Position numbers and translations under genes: made by a program | Part shown: one piece after another, positions 9,826 to 18,493 of the stretch | How the letters are laid out: each line of letters begins with the position of its first letter | Position numbering within the stretch: the first letter of the stretch is position 1 | Origin: JALNZU01 sp964463695 | Lineage (GTDB): Bacteria > Bacteroidota > Bacteroidia > Bacteroidales > F082 | Length of the DNA stretch: 64,000 bases | Assembly: GCA_964463695.1 (NCBI GenBank) | Contig: CAYXCZ010000014.1 | Location: forward strand, 1-64,000 | Direction of reading: 5' to 3' | The notes under the pieces: model-generated | Database searches by the model: none | The model's input: only the letters and a program-made list of their open reading frames with translations | Told to the model about the DNA's origin: nothing

Positions 9826-11409
9826 ATGAAATCTATCTGCTTTTACTTTCAGGTACATCAGCCTTTCCGCCTTAGAACCTATCGCTTCTTTGACATCGGG
9901 AAAAATCATTTTTATTACGATGAGTATTTCAATCGTATGATAATGAGACGTATAGCTGAGAAATGCTATCTTCCAATGAATGCAATCCTGATGGAGCAAA
10001 TCAAAGAGTTTGGAGCTCAGTTCAAAGTAAGTTTCTCAATCTCAGGAATTGCAATCGAGCAAATGGAGCTTTATGCCCCAGAAGTGTTGGAAAGCTTTAA
10101 AAAACTGGTTGCAACAGGAAATGTAGAGATTTTAGCCGAAACCTATGCTCACTCCCTTAGTTCGCTCAAAAATGCTGACGAATTTCGCTTACAAGTTGAG
10201 GCACACAGCAGCAAGATTGAAGAGGTTTTTGGCATCAAACCAGTTAGTTTCCGTAACACCGAGTTAATTTATTCTGATAAAATCGGGGCTCAAGTTGCCG
10301 ACATGGGCTTTAAAGTAATGCTAACTGAAGGAGCTAAGCATGTTCTTGGATGGAAAAGTCCGAATTTCATGTATGCCAATGCCATTAACCCTAAACTAAA
10401 AGTCCTCACACGTAATTTCAGGCTTAGTGATGATATTTCATTCCGCTTTGGGCAACAAACCTGGGCTGAGTGGCCACTAACAGCCGACAAATTTGCCGGT
10501 TGGCTAAATGATGTTAGTCCAAAAGAAGAAGTAGTAAACATATTTCTTGATTATGAAACCTTTGGTGAACATCAATGGGCAGCTACCGGAATTTTTGAAT
10601 TCATGAAGACACTGCCTTCAGCTGTTTTAACTAAAACAAAATTCAAATTTGCGACCCCTTCAATGTTGGCAAATGAATTGCAACCGGTTTCGGCAATTCA
10701 TGTCCCCTATCCTATCTCCTGGGCAGATGAAGAACGTGATATCACAGCCTGGTTAGGCAATCACCTTCAGGATGAATCGTTTGAAAAATTGTATGAACTG
10801 GCATCAAAGGCTGCATCAAGTGATGATGAAAGCATTCGGCGTGACTGGAATTACCTCCAATCTTCCGATCACTTTTATTATATGTGCACCAAATGGTTCT
10901 CCGATGGCGATGTTCATAAGTATTTTACGCATTACCCATCTCCCTACGAAGCATACATTAATTACATGAACGTACTAGCTGATTTTGCCATTCGTGTTAA
11001 TCAATCAAGTGGGGGGACAAAAGAAATCGTTGAAGAAATACTCGCCTCTGGAGCTAAAATTGGCACGGAAATAGGTAAAGCTGTTCAGAACGAACTCCGT
11101 AAAACAGCCGACAGCTTGCAAAAAAGATTTAAAAAGGAAGAGGATAAAATTAAACCCAGGTTAGAATCTTTAATTGAACTTTCTGATAAAAAAATCAAGG
11201 AAGTTATCAAAGATCTTGAAGCAGAAGATTTGGTAATAGCTCTCAATGATGCTCAGGATGAATTGGTTAACAAAGTTCTCCCCAACCTTTCGAAAGCTAC
11301 CCGTAAAAAATATGATGAAACAAAAACCGCTGCCGGTAAAATCAGTAAAGCACAGGCTAAAAAAGTCCGTGCAATTATTGAAGAGAAATTGCAGCAGATT
11401 ATTAAGTAA
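9826..11409 (+). CDS. GH57 family alpha-amylase / glucanotransferase with helical tail
   Basis: Cytoplasmic retaining glycoside hydrolase of family GH57. The N-terminal motif VHQPFRL, the likely nucleophile Glu146 in FRNTELIYS, and the likely acid/base Asp242 in LDYETFGEHQW follow the conserved family regions. These enzymes cut or transfer alpha-1,4-glucan chains; a few are branching enzymes, which cannot be excluded. The catalytic part ends near residue 390. After it comes about 130 residues rich in Lys, Glu and Ala with no Cys, predicted to be long helices, not part of the GH57 fold. A strong hairpin lies between this gene and the next, so expression may step down here. Confidence 0.87.
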   Translation: MKSICFYFQVHQPFRLRTYRFFDIGKNHFYYDEYFNRMIMRRIAEKCYLPMNAILMEQIKEFGAQFKVSFSISGIAIEQMELYAPEVLESFKKLVATGNVEILAETYAHSLSSLKNADEFRLQVEAHSSKIEEVFGIKPVSFRNTELIYSDKIGAQVADMGFKVMLTEGAKHVLGWKSPNFMYANAINPKLKVLTRNFRLSDDISFRFGQQTWAEWPLTADKFAGWLNDVSPKEEVVNIFLDYETFGEHQWAATGIFEFMKTLPSAVLTKTKFKFATPSMLANELQPVSAIHVPYPISWADEERDITAWLGNHLQDESFEKLYELASKAASSDDESIRRDWNYLQSSDHFYYMCTKWFSDGDVHKYFTHYPSPYEAYINYMNVLADFAIRVNQSSGGTKEIVEEILASGAKIGTEIGKAVQNELRKTADSLQKRFKKEEDKIKPRLESLIELSDKKIKEVIKDLEAEDLVIALNDAQDELVNKVLPNLSKATRKKYDETKTAAGKISKAQAKKVRAIIEEKLQQIIK

Positions 11410-11437
11410 TTGACAATCTTTTATTTAACCAATACAT

Positions 11438-11480
11438 ACCATCAGGCACTTTGAAATAAAAGAGTGACCTGATGGTTTAT
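11438..11480 (+). terminator. Intra-operon hairpin, possible partial terminator
   Basis: ACCATCAGG at 11438-11446 pairs perfectly with CCTGATGGT at 11468-11476. Inner CACT/AGTG pairing extends the stem, and TTTATTTT follows. It lies between the GH57 gene and the GT3-GT35 gene and may terminate part of the transcription or protect the upstream mRNA. Confidence 0.6.
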
Positions 11481-11494
11481 TTTAAGACCTAAAT

Positions 11495-14400
11495 ATGACT
11501 ACAAAAAACTTGAAAAAACCAGAGTACCTCTTTGAGATAAGTTGGGAAGTTTGCAATATGGTTGGTGGAATTTATACCGTTCTGTCAAGTAAAGCCAAAA
11601 TGCAAAAGGAAGCTTTCGGCGACAATTATATTACAATTGGACCCGACGTTTGGAAAGAAACACACAAAAACCCTTATTTCATTGAAGATCAGTCACTTTT
11701 CAACGAATGGAGACAACAATCAGCTCTCAAAGGAATGAAATTCAGAGTTGGCAGATGGGCAATTGAAGGCCGACCTATTGCTATTCTTATTGACTTCACA
11801 CCTTTATTTCCTGAAAAAGATACGATTTTTGCCCGTTTTTGGGAAACATATCAGCTCGATTCAATTCATGGTCCCTGGGATTATGTGGAACCGGTTATGT
11901 TTGGTTATGCTGCAGGACAGGTAATCGAAAGCTTCTACCAGTATTTTTTAACGGGATACGATCGCGTTGTTGCTCACTTTCACGAATGGATGACAGGCTC
12001 AGGAATTCTGTATCTAAAAAAATACACTCCACAAATTGCAACAGTTTTTACAACCCATGCTACGTATATGGGAAGATCTATTGCGGGCAATGGATTACCT
12101 TTATATCAGGATCTGGCCACTTATAACCCAACTGTAATGGCAAATCGCTTCAATATTACGGCGCAACAGTCGCTCGAAGGACTTGCTGGCAGGGAAGCCG
12201 ATGCTTTTACGACAGTAAGCGAAATTACAGCTAATGAATGCCGGCAGTTTTTAGGTCGTGATCCTGATTCAATAACTATCAATGGCTTTGATCCTAAGAT
12301 AGTTGGCAGTCTGGACCAGCTGCCTGTTAAGCGATCGATCGCACGGAAACGTATCCTTCAGGTAGCTTCAATTCTCTCTGGATCGACGCTTCCTGACGAT
12401 ACAACTCTCGTTATAAGCAGCGGACGCTACGAATTCAAAAACAAGGGAATCGACTTGTTTATTGAAGCTCTTGGAGAGTTAAACAAAGATAAGAGTTTGA
12501 AAAAGAATATAGTAGGAGTAATTGCTGTACCGGCAAACAGTGCCGGGCCCAACAAAATATTACGCGACTGCTTGTCGAATCCTGACTGTAAGGAGCTTGC
12601 CAGTCCTGCTTTTTCAACACACTTTCTTCATGATGCCGCCAATGATGCTGTGTTAAATAAAATTCAACAAGTTGGACTGACGAATGACAAAGAATCTCTG
12701 GTAAAACTTGTTTTTATACCTGTTTACCTTAAAGGGGAAGACGGAATATTTGATTTACATTACTATGATTTTCTCACAGCATTCGACTTATCAGTATTTC
12801 CATCGTATTATGAACCATGGGGTTACACACCATTGGAGAGTGTTGCTTTTGGCATTCCAACCATTACAACAAGCCTGGCAGGCTTCGGCATCTGGGTTAA
12901 AGAACTAGGTTTGGATGGGAAGTCCGTAATCGTTGTAGATCGAAAAGAAGGCAATAGTAAGGAAGTTATCAGCGAACTTCATCAAAAAATGCTGACTTTT
13001 GCCACACTCAGTTCAGAAGATCGATTGCCATTCAACCAAGAATCGTTTGAGATTGCTGAAAAGGCATGGTGGTCAGAGCTGTTGCAGTACTACTATCAAG
13101 CCTGGGATGTTGCTATCACTAAACTTGAAGGTAGAACTGATGTATTTGAAAATAAACGTTTTACTGAAACTTTAAGAACCTTAAATTTGGACAAACAAGA
13201 TCAACCTACCTGGAAGAAAATTTTATTTCAGCCGGTATATACAAAAGAACTGGAAAAACTTCATAAACTCGCTCAAAACCTTTGGTGGTCGTGGAATGAT
13301 GACGCTATTTCACTCTTCGAAACCCTTGATCCTCAGGCATGGCAAGATGTGGAACACAACCCTGTTCATCTCATGGAAGGTCTGTCAAAAAAACAGATGG
13401 AAGCCATTGAAAAAGATGAAGTTTTTGTTGGATGCATTAACAAAGTATATAACCGTTTTCTAGCTTACATGGAAGGAGCATCAACAAGCCCAAATCGTAT
13501 TGCGTATTTTAGCATGGAATATGGTCTGCATAAAAGTTTGAAAATTTATTCAGGGGGTTTAGGTATTTTGGCTGGCGATTACCTTAAAGAAGCAAGTGAT
13601 TCAGCCGTTAACTTAGTCGGCATGGGACTTTTGTACCGCTACGGTTATTTCCAGCAAGATATTTCTCTCTTTGGTGATCAGGTAGCGCAATATATTCCTC
13701 AGAAATTCACCCACTTACCGCTTGAACCTTTGCGTGATGAGAAGGGAGATTGGATAACTGTAAGTATTGCACTTCCAGGCAGAACAGTAATAGCAAAGGC
13801 CTGGAAAGTTCCAGTTGGACGAATTCCATTGTACCTTCTTGATACAGATATTGAAGAGAATCAAGCTGACGATAGAAACATCACTCACCAACTTTATGGC
13901 GGTGATAGTGAAATGCGATTTAAACAAGAAATGGTTCTTGGCATTGGTGGTATTCGTCTTATCGAGAAATTGGGATTAGAACCGACAATTTATCATAGTA
14001 ACGAAGGTCATTCTGCTTTCATTGGTCTTGAGCGTCTGCGCGTTTTAATGGATGAACATCAATTTAGTTTTGATACCGCTAAAGAAATTGTTCGTGGATC
14101 AACGCTTTTCACAACACATACTCCTGTGCCTGCAGGTCATGATGCCTTTGAAGAGCATTTGCTTCGTACCTATATGCCTCACTATGCTGAAAGACTGCAT
14201 ATTAGCTGGGACGACTTTGTTAATCTAGGTAAGTTCAAAGCCAATGATAGTGGAGAAAAATTCTCGATGAGTGTGCTGGCAACCAATCTAAGTCAGGAAG
14301 TGAACGGAGTTAGTAAAATTCACGGACGTGTTTCACGCGAAATGTTTCAGCCGCTCTATCCGGGATATTTTGCTGATGAACTTCATGTTGGCTTTGTAAC

Positions 14401-15736
14401 TAATGGCGTTCACTACCCCACATGGACCGATTCTGCTGTTAAAGAATTGTATCACAAATATTTAACACCTGGTTTTGAATCAGATCAAGCGAATCAGGAG
14501 AACTGGAAAGCAATTCAGGATGTTCCAAATAATCAGGTTTGGGATATCCGAAAGCAGCTAAAAGAGGAGCTGATAACATACCTCAAATTCAGGGTAAAAC
14601 AAGATTTAACCAAACGTCAGGAAAGTCCAAAGATCATTCTGAAAACAATAGAATCGCTTAATAGTAAGTCACTTATCATTGGTTTTGCCCGTCGTTTTGC
14701 TACCTATAAACGTGCTCATTTGCTCTTTACCAATCTCGAACGCCTGGCAAAAATTGTAAATAATCCTGAAAAACAAGTGCTTTTTGTTTTTGCCGGGAAG
14801 GCTCATCCAAACGATAAAGCTGGTCAGGATTTAATCAAAAGAATCATTGAGGTATCCAAGATGTCGGAGTTTATTGGCAAAGTCATATTCGTAGAAAACT
14901 ATGATATGGATTTGGGTAAAAAACTCACAAGTAGTTGTGATATCTGGCTCAACACTCCCACCCGACCATTGGAAGCATCAGGAACCAGCGGTGAAAAAGC
15001 AGTTATGAATGGAGTTTTAAACTTCTCTGTTCTTGATGGTTGGTGGGCCGAAGGTTATAAACCAAATGCAGGCTGGGCTATCCAGGAAAAAAGAACGTAT
15101 ACGAATCAACAGTTTCAGGATGAACTTGATGCAGAAACTATTTACAGCCTACTTGAAACTGAAATAGTTCCTGCATATTACGACCGAGGCGATTCTATTG
15201 TGCCTGATCGTTGGGTTCAGTTTATCAAAAATAACATATCAGGAATTGCTCCTCATTTCACCATGAAACGGATGCTTAATGATTATTTTGATCGTTATTA
15301 CAACAAACTAATTGAAGCATCGCGCAGGAATATCAACGAAAACTTTGCTCCAGCAACTGCAATGGCATTGTGGAAACAAAAGGTTAAAAATGCATGGGAT
15401 AACATTCAGGTACAAACCATAAAAGCACCTGATCCAACTGTCAGACCTCTCGACTTTGGAGAGAATTTTGTTGCAGAAATTACCTTGCAAACTCCTGGTT
15501 TGGAAAGCGGAGAGATTGGTATTGAATTACTTTTTGGACGAAAACTTCATGATAAAATTGATGAAATTGTCTTTGTCGAAAAGATGAGCATCGTTGGTTC
15601 AGGAGATGGCTGGGTTCAGTATCATATTAATGTGCCGGTTTACAGAGCTGGAGTATATGATTATACCTTCCGTATCTTTCCGGTTCATCCAAATCTTCCT
15701 CACCGTCAGGATTTCCCAATGGTTAAGTGGCTGTAG
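11495..15736 (+). CDS. GT3 glycogen synthase - GT35 glucan phosphorylase fusion
   Basis: A 1413-residue chain with two glycogen enzymes of opposite direction. Residues about 1-580 match eukaryotic-type (GT3) glycogen synthase: YLFEISWEVCNMVGGIYTVL at the N-terminus, FTTHATYMGRSIAGNGLP, RYEFKNKGIDLFIEAL and FPSYYEPWGYTPLESVAFGIP. Residues about 590-1413 match the short alpha-glucan phosphorylase group (GT35), opening with NLWWSWNDD. A pyridoxal-phosphate segment follows, EASGTSGEKAVMNGVLNF, in which Lys1168 is the expected cofactor lysine. The GT3 part would extend glycogen; the GT35 part would release glucose-1-phosphate. No stop or frameshift separates them. Last gene of the operon, followed by a good terminator. 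From memory, Bacteroides encodes the two as separate genes. Confidence 0.9.
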   Translation: MTTKNLKKPEYLFEISWEVCNMVGGIYTVLSSKAKMQKEAFGDNYITIGPDVWKETHKNPYFIEDQSLFNEWRQQSALKGMKFRVGRWAIEGRPIAILIDFTPLFPEKDTIFARFWETYQLDSIHGPWDYVEPVMFGYAAGQVIESFYQYFLTGYDRVVAHFHEWMTGSGILYLKKYTPQIATVFTTHATYMGRSIAGNGLPLYQDLATYNPTVMANRFNITAQQSLEGLAGREADAFTTVSEITANECRQFLGRDPDSITINGFDPKIVGSLDQLPVKRSIARKRILQVASILSGSTLPDDTTLVISSGRYEFKNKGIDLFIEALGELNKDKSLKKNIVGVIAVPANSAGPNKILRDCLSNPDCKELASPAFSTHFLHDAANDAVLNKIQQVGLTNDKESLVKLVFIPVYLKGEDGIFDLHYYDFLTAFDLSVFPSYYEPWGYTPLESVAFGIPTITTSLAGFGIWVKELGLDGKSVIVVDRKEGNSKEVISELHQKMLTFATLSSEDRLPFNQESFEIAEKAWWSELLQYYYQAWDVAITKLEGRTDVFENKRFTETLRTLNLDKQDQPTWKKILFQPVYTKELEKLHKLAQNLWWSWNDDAISLFETLDPQAWQDVEHNPVHLMEGLSKKQMEAIEKDEVFVGCINKVYNRFLAYMEGASTSPNRIAYFSMEYGLHKSLKIYSGGLGILAGDYLKEASDSAVNLVGMGLLYRYGYFQQDISLFGDQVAQYIPQKFTHLPLEPLRDEKGDWITVSIALPGRTVIAKAWKVPVGRIPLYLLDTDIEENQADDRNITHQLYGGDSEMRFKQEMVLGIGGIRLIEKLGLEPTIYHSNEGHSAFIGLERLRVLMDEHQFSFDTAKEIVRGSTLFTTHTPVPAGHDAFEEHLLRTYMPHYAERLHISWDDFVNLGKFKANDSGEKFSMSVLATNLSQEVNGVSKIHGRVSREMFQPLYPGYFADELHVGFVTNGVHYPTWTDSAVKELYHKYLTPGFESDQANQENWKAIQDVPNNQVWDIRKQLKEELITYLKFRVKQDLTKRQESPKIILKTIESLNSKSLIIGFARRFATYKRAHLLFTNLERLAKIVNNPEKQVLFVFAGKAHPNDKAGQDLIKRIIEVSKMSEFIGKVIFVENYDMDLGKKLTSSCDIWLNTPTRPLEASGTSGEKAVMNGVLNFSVLDGWWAEGYKPNAGWAIQEKRTYTNQQFQDELDAETIYSLLETEIVPAYYDRGDSIVPDRWVQFIKNNISGIAPHFTMKRMLNDYFDRYYNKLIEASRRNINENFAPATAMALWKQKVKNAWDNIQVQTIKAPDPTVRPLDFGENFVAEITLQTPGLESGEIGIELLFGRKLHDKIDEIVFVEKMSIVGSGDGWVQYHINVPVYRAGVYDYTFRIFPVHPNLPHRQDFPMVKWL

Positions 15737-15754
15737 TACAACTAATTATTATAT

Positions 15755-15790
15755 AAAAAACGTCGGTCAAAAATGGGCCGGCGTTTTTTT
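15755..15790 (+). terminator. Rho-independent terminator of the glycogen operon
   Basis: A six-A run leads into CGTCGGTC (15761-15768), which pairs through GT wobbles with GGCCGGCG (15776-15783), followed by seven T. Because of the flanking A and T runs it could also act on the converging GNAT transcript. Confidence 0.8.
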
Positions 15791-15805
15791 ATACAAACTT
15801 AGCTG

Positions 15806-16369
15806 TTACTTTTCTGAGTGTTTAGGATTGTTACCAAAACTCCTATACACTTTCTGGTGAATTTCCTTTACTACATGGCCTATCTGATTGGTGTCAATGC
15901 CTGAAAAATTGGACATTAACAGCATAGGTTTGAAAGGAAAATTATTATGGTAAGGCGGTTGCATGTAATTAAAAGGCAATAGTTCCAAGCCCAATCTATT
16001 ATAGAAGTTTACTCTTCGCTCAGTTAAAATATCAATAATTGGCTCAACCTCAAGTATTACGGATGTATTTTCTTCAGTCAGAAAATCATTAAAAATCTTT
16101 GAACCAATGCCTCCACTTCGATGCAAAGATGAAACCATAAAATGCTCAACATATCGAAAGTTTTTGATATGCCACCAGCTTATAAAGGCAACTGGATCAT
16201 TTTTATAATCTACAAACAGTTTTACAACAAAATCTGTTTCGGGTAGCATTGACTCAAAACTATACTTATCCCTTCGCTCATCCAATGGAAAAGCTTCCTC
16301 CATCAATTTCCAGAAATTAGCAAAAAGAATCGAATCGCTTAACAAACTCTCTTTTGATAAGACATTCAT
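15806..16369 (-). CDS. GNAT family N-acetyltransferase
   Basis: Predicted acyl-CoA-dependent acetyltransferase of 187 residues. The central part has the GNAT pattern: a beta strand (VAFISWWHIKNFRYVEHFMVS), then HRSGGIGSKIFNDFL near residue 95, a variant of the acetyl-CoA pyrophosphate loop, then a strand with EVEP and the C-terminal RRVNFYNRLGLEL typical of motif B. The substrate is unknown; similar proteins act on small molecules or proteins. It lies 29 bases after the GreA/B-like gene on the same strand and is probably co-transcribed with it. Confidence 0.82.
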   Translation of the reverse strand: MNVLSKESLLSDSILFANFWKLMEEAFPLDERRDKYSFESMLPETDFVVKLFVDYKNDPVAFISWWHIKNFRYVEHFMVSSLHRSGGIGSKIFNDFLTEENTSVILEVEPIIDILTERRVNFYNRLGLELLPFNYMQPPYHNNFPFKPMLLMSNFSGIDTNQIGHVVKEIHQKVYRSFGNNPKHSEK

Positions 16370-16398
16370 TTGATGTGATTTAAGTCTGATTAAAAATA

Positions 16399-16890
16399 TT
16401 AAATAAGTTGCAGAATGGCATAGTGCTTCCCATTTATTGTAATACTTTCACCTGATTTCTTATCCTTCAGAGCTAAATAAACAGGTACCTGTGTCGAAAA
16501 AATAGCTACTTCCTGTTCTTCAAAACGAATCATTCCAATACCAACTGCTACAAAAAAACAGCTCTGATCAGTAATAACCAATGTGCCGTGTGATACACTT
16601 GTGGGAGTGCGGTTAAAATCAATATTTCGAAGAATCCTTAAGTTGATCTCTGTTTGCTCAAGTTGTTTTGAAAGCATGTTTCGCTTTCGTATCTGCTGGT
16701 TTCGGAATCCATCATAACGGTCTTTTGGACAACCATAAGCTGCAGCTTCCTGCTCTGCATCCTCCATAGCAGATTGTATTGTCTCCAACGATTGTTGCTG
16801 ATTTTCAATACAATAGTTAACCAGACGTTGCTTAAAGCCTATATCTCTATTGGCTTTTGTGTTTACATCGGCATGAATTTCAAGTTCCAT
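16399..16890 (-). CDS. GreA/GreB-like protein
   Basis: A 163-residue cytoplasmic protein with a two-part shape. Residues about 1-95 are helical and charged, suiting a coiled coil. Residues about 100-163 (GTLVITDQSCFFVAVGIGMI ... GESITINGKHYAILQLI) look like the FKBP-type C-terminal domain of transcript-cleavage factors GreA/GreB. In GreA the coiled coil enters the RNA polymerase secondary channel with acidic residues at its tip; here the middle of the helical part (DAEQEAAAYGCPKDRYDGF) could be such a tip. Similar Bacteroidota proteins are, from memory, sometimes mislabelled as 3-oxoacyl-ACP synthase; nothing here supports that enzyme. The role is inferred from shape and motifs only. Minus-strand promoter elements lie at 16926-16958. 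Confidence 0.6.
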   Translation of the reverse strand: MELEIHADVNTKANRDIGFKQRLVNYCIENQQQSLETIQSAMEDAEQEAAAYGCPKDRYDGFRNQQIRKRNMLSKQLEQTEINLRILRNIDFNRTPTSVSHGTLVITDQSCFFVAVGIGMIRFEEQEVAIFSTQVPVYLALKDKKSGESITINGKHYAILQLI

Positions 16891-16925
16891 TGAATATCGT
16901 ATTTTTGCAGTCTGAAAAGAAGCTG

Positions 16926-16958
16926 CAAAAGTAGCTTAATATGCATCAAAAAATCAAA
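16926..16958 (-). promoter_or_regulatory. Promoter for the GreA-like/GNAT pair
   Basis: On the minus strand TTTG (16955-16958) is followed after 21 bases by TACTTTTG (16926-16933), matching the Bacteroidota consensus with a slightly long spacer. The -33 element overlaps the first codons of the divergent DUF5063 gene. A plus-strand TATTTTTG at 16900-16907 may serve that gene, so the two promoters would face each other. Confidence 0.6.
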
Positions 16959-17516
16959 TTAATGGCTCAAAACGACCCAACACTTTCACGCGCAAACCTT
17001 GAGATGATAACCATTGCAAGTGAATATTGCACCTTAATCGAAAATTGTTCATCGCATACACCTTCAATTTTCCTGCAATCAATACGCGGATTTGCTCCCT
17101 TACTTTACCTTCGGGGTAGTTTGATAAAAGCAGCCGAACCTGAATTTCCGGAAGCCAACGAACGTTTTGTCACTGAAGAACAGTGGGATGGCATTTTCAC
17201 ACGTTTGCGCGAACTTTTAGGAGATCAGGACGAATTTCTTTACATGGGCTTTTCAGAATTTGGAGAACAAACCACACTCACCGGGAGTCTATCAGAACAT
17301 CTTGCTGATGTTTATCAGGATATGAAGGATTTGATCTTGCTTTTTAAACGCCCTTCCCTCGCTTCACGTGAAAATGCCATTTATGAATGTTCTCTTCTTT
17401 TTCAAGAGCGTTGGGGCGCAAGATTAGCAGTCATTTTGCCTGTTATTCATCAACTTACAGTATCAAATCAAAATAATAACCAGAATAATCCGGAAGATTT
17501 TCCTGGACTTTACTAA
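16941..17516 (+). CDS. DUF5063 domain-containing protein
   Basis: A 191-residue cytoplasmic protein, predicted all-helical and acidic, matching the DUF5063 family of Bacteroidota (ANLEMITIASEYCTLIEN; LPLLYLRGSLIKA-like segment; LSEHLADVYQDMKDLILLFK; FQERWGARLAVILPVIHQL). No catalytic motif is visible and the role is unknown. From memory, in relatives it tends to sit beside a 3'-5' exonuclease-type gene, which is absent here. Translation may begin at ATG 16941 or at ATG 16962 (MAQNDPTLS); the second is closer to the conserved region. Converges with the Spy-like gene over a weak inverted repeat. Confidence 0.75.
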   Translation: MHQKIKLMAQNDPTLSRANLEMITIASEYCTLIENCSSHTPSIFLQSIRGFAPLLYLRGSLIKAAEPEFPEANERFVTEEQWDGIFTRLRELLGDQDEFLYMGFSEFGEQTTLTGSLSEHLADVYQDMKDLILLFKRPSLASRENAIYECSLLFQERWGARLAVILPVIHQLTVSNQNNNQNNPEDFPGLY

Positions 17517-17529
17517 TTCCTACAACCTA

Positions 17530-17558
17530 AATCTTTTATTCAGGATACATAAAGGATT
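17530..17558. terminator. Weak bidirectional terminator
   Basis: AATCTTTTAT (17530-17539) pairs with ATAAAGGATT (17549-17558) with one GT wobble, between two convergent genes. The stem is almost all AT and the T-run is short, so support is modest. Confidence 0.35.
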
Positions 17559-18038
17559 TTAATTCATACGCTCTTGCTTCTCCTTTTTAAGCTTGGCGGC
17601 TCTTTCAGCCAGTTCACGTTGAAATTGCTCTTCTGCACGAAAATAAGCCAATACCTTTTTTGGCGGCAATTCTTTTCTGATGGCTTGAATAAACTGCTTT
17701 CTTGCATTTAACGCATTTTCTGCTTGCTCCAATCGCCCATCAATAATTGCATTAATTTGATCGTCATTCATTTTTTCTGATCCTTCCCGTATCTCCTCAA
17801 GTTGTTGACGACGATTCCGTTTTTGAGCATCCATAACTATTTGATATTCATCATACAAAGGCCAAAAAACTTTAGCTTCTTGAGGAGTTAGATGCATTTG
17901 CCTGGTGAAGAATGCTATTTTCGTTGTCTCAATTTTTTGTTTTTGAGGTCCTCCTAACATGCGTTCCTGTCCAATAAGGGTCATACTGCCGGTCGTTAAA
18001 ACGAAGCCAAGCAATACTAAAATCAATTTATTTTTCAT
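17559..18038 (-). CDS. Spy/CpxP-like periplasmic protein downstream of an ECF sigma factor
   Basis: A 159-residue exported protein with a signal peptide (about residues 1-23, ending near LIGQ). The mature part is helical and strongly charged, with MHLTPQEAKVFWPLYDEY near residue 48, resembling the LTxxQ-type helix of Spy/CpxP chaperones. Bacteroidota homologues behind ECF genes are often called 'sensor of ECF-type sigma factor'. The C-terminus is a lysine/glutamate-rich helix. It is the third gene of a sigma / anti-sigma / this-protein operon, 5 bases after the anti-sigma gene. A periplasmic feedback or sensing role is inferred from position; a direct test is lacking. Confidence 0.68.
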   Translation of the reverse strand: MKNKLILVLLGFVLTTGSMTLIGQERMLGGPQKQKIETTKIAFFTRQMHLTPQEAKVFWPLYDEYQIVMDAQKRNRRQQLEEIREGSEKMNDDQINAIIDGRLEQAENALNARKQFIQAIRKELPPKKVLAYFRAEEQFQRELAERAAKLKKEKQERMN

Positions 18039-18043
18039 ATACT

Positions 18044-18493
18044 TTAAAATTCAAATTCTTCTTTTTCAATAAGATATAACATTATTTCATCTAATTGCAA
18101 CTCATCGAGCAATAGCTGAAGTGAGTCGCTTTCAATCATTGTATTTGTTTTATTTTCCATCTCTTCACTCTTGAGCTGTGAATCCTGAGGCATTAAAACA
18201 GCTATGTTGTCAACTGCTTTTAGTTGTTGGATTGAATCCTCATAAAGAGTCAATTCAGCAGTTTGTACCGGCGTATTTTTGAACTCATGAATAAAAAAGA
18301 TTGTCCCTGAGGCTAATAAAAGTACCAATGCAGCTGCAATGCCAACCGCCAATCTGAAATGCTTAACAGGTTTTACGTATGTTGATTCAATCCTTTTATC
18401 AACAGATTTCTGCAAATTATCAAAATAACCCGGTGGTAAATCAGCAAAGGCCTCTGCTTTTTTGCCTTTTAAATCATGTATTTTGTTTCTCAT
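18044..18493 (-). CDS. Anti-sigma-factor-like single-pass membrane protein
   Basis: A 149-residue protein with a short cytoplasmic part (about 1-45, LPPGYFDNLQKSVDKRIES), one membrane helix (about 46-70, AVGIAAALVLLLASGTIFFI) and an acidic extracytoplasmic tail. Its start overlaps the stop of the ECF sigma gene by one base (TAATG), the arrangement expected of a cognate anti-sigma factor. No zinc-binding HxxxCxxC motif is visible. The identification rests on topology and operon position. Confidence 0.65.
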   Translation of the reverse strand: MRNKIHDLKGKKAEAFADLPPGYFDNLQKSVDKRIESTYVKPVKHFRLAVGIAAALVLLLASGTIFFIHEFKNTPVQTAELTLYEDSIQQLKAVDNIAVLMPQDSQLKSEEMENKTNTMIESDSLQLLLDELQLDEIMLYLIEKEEFEF

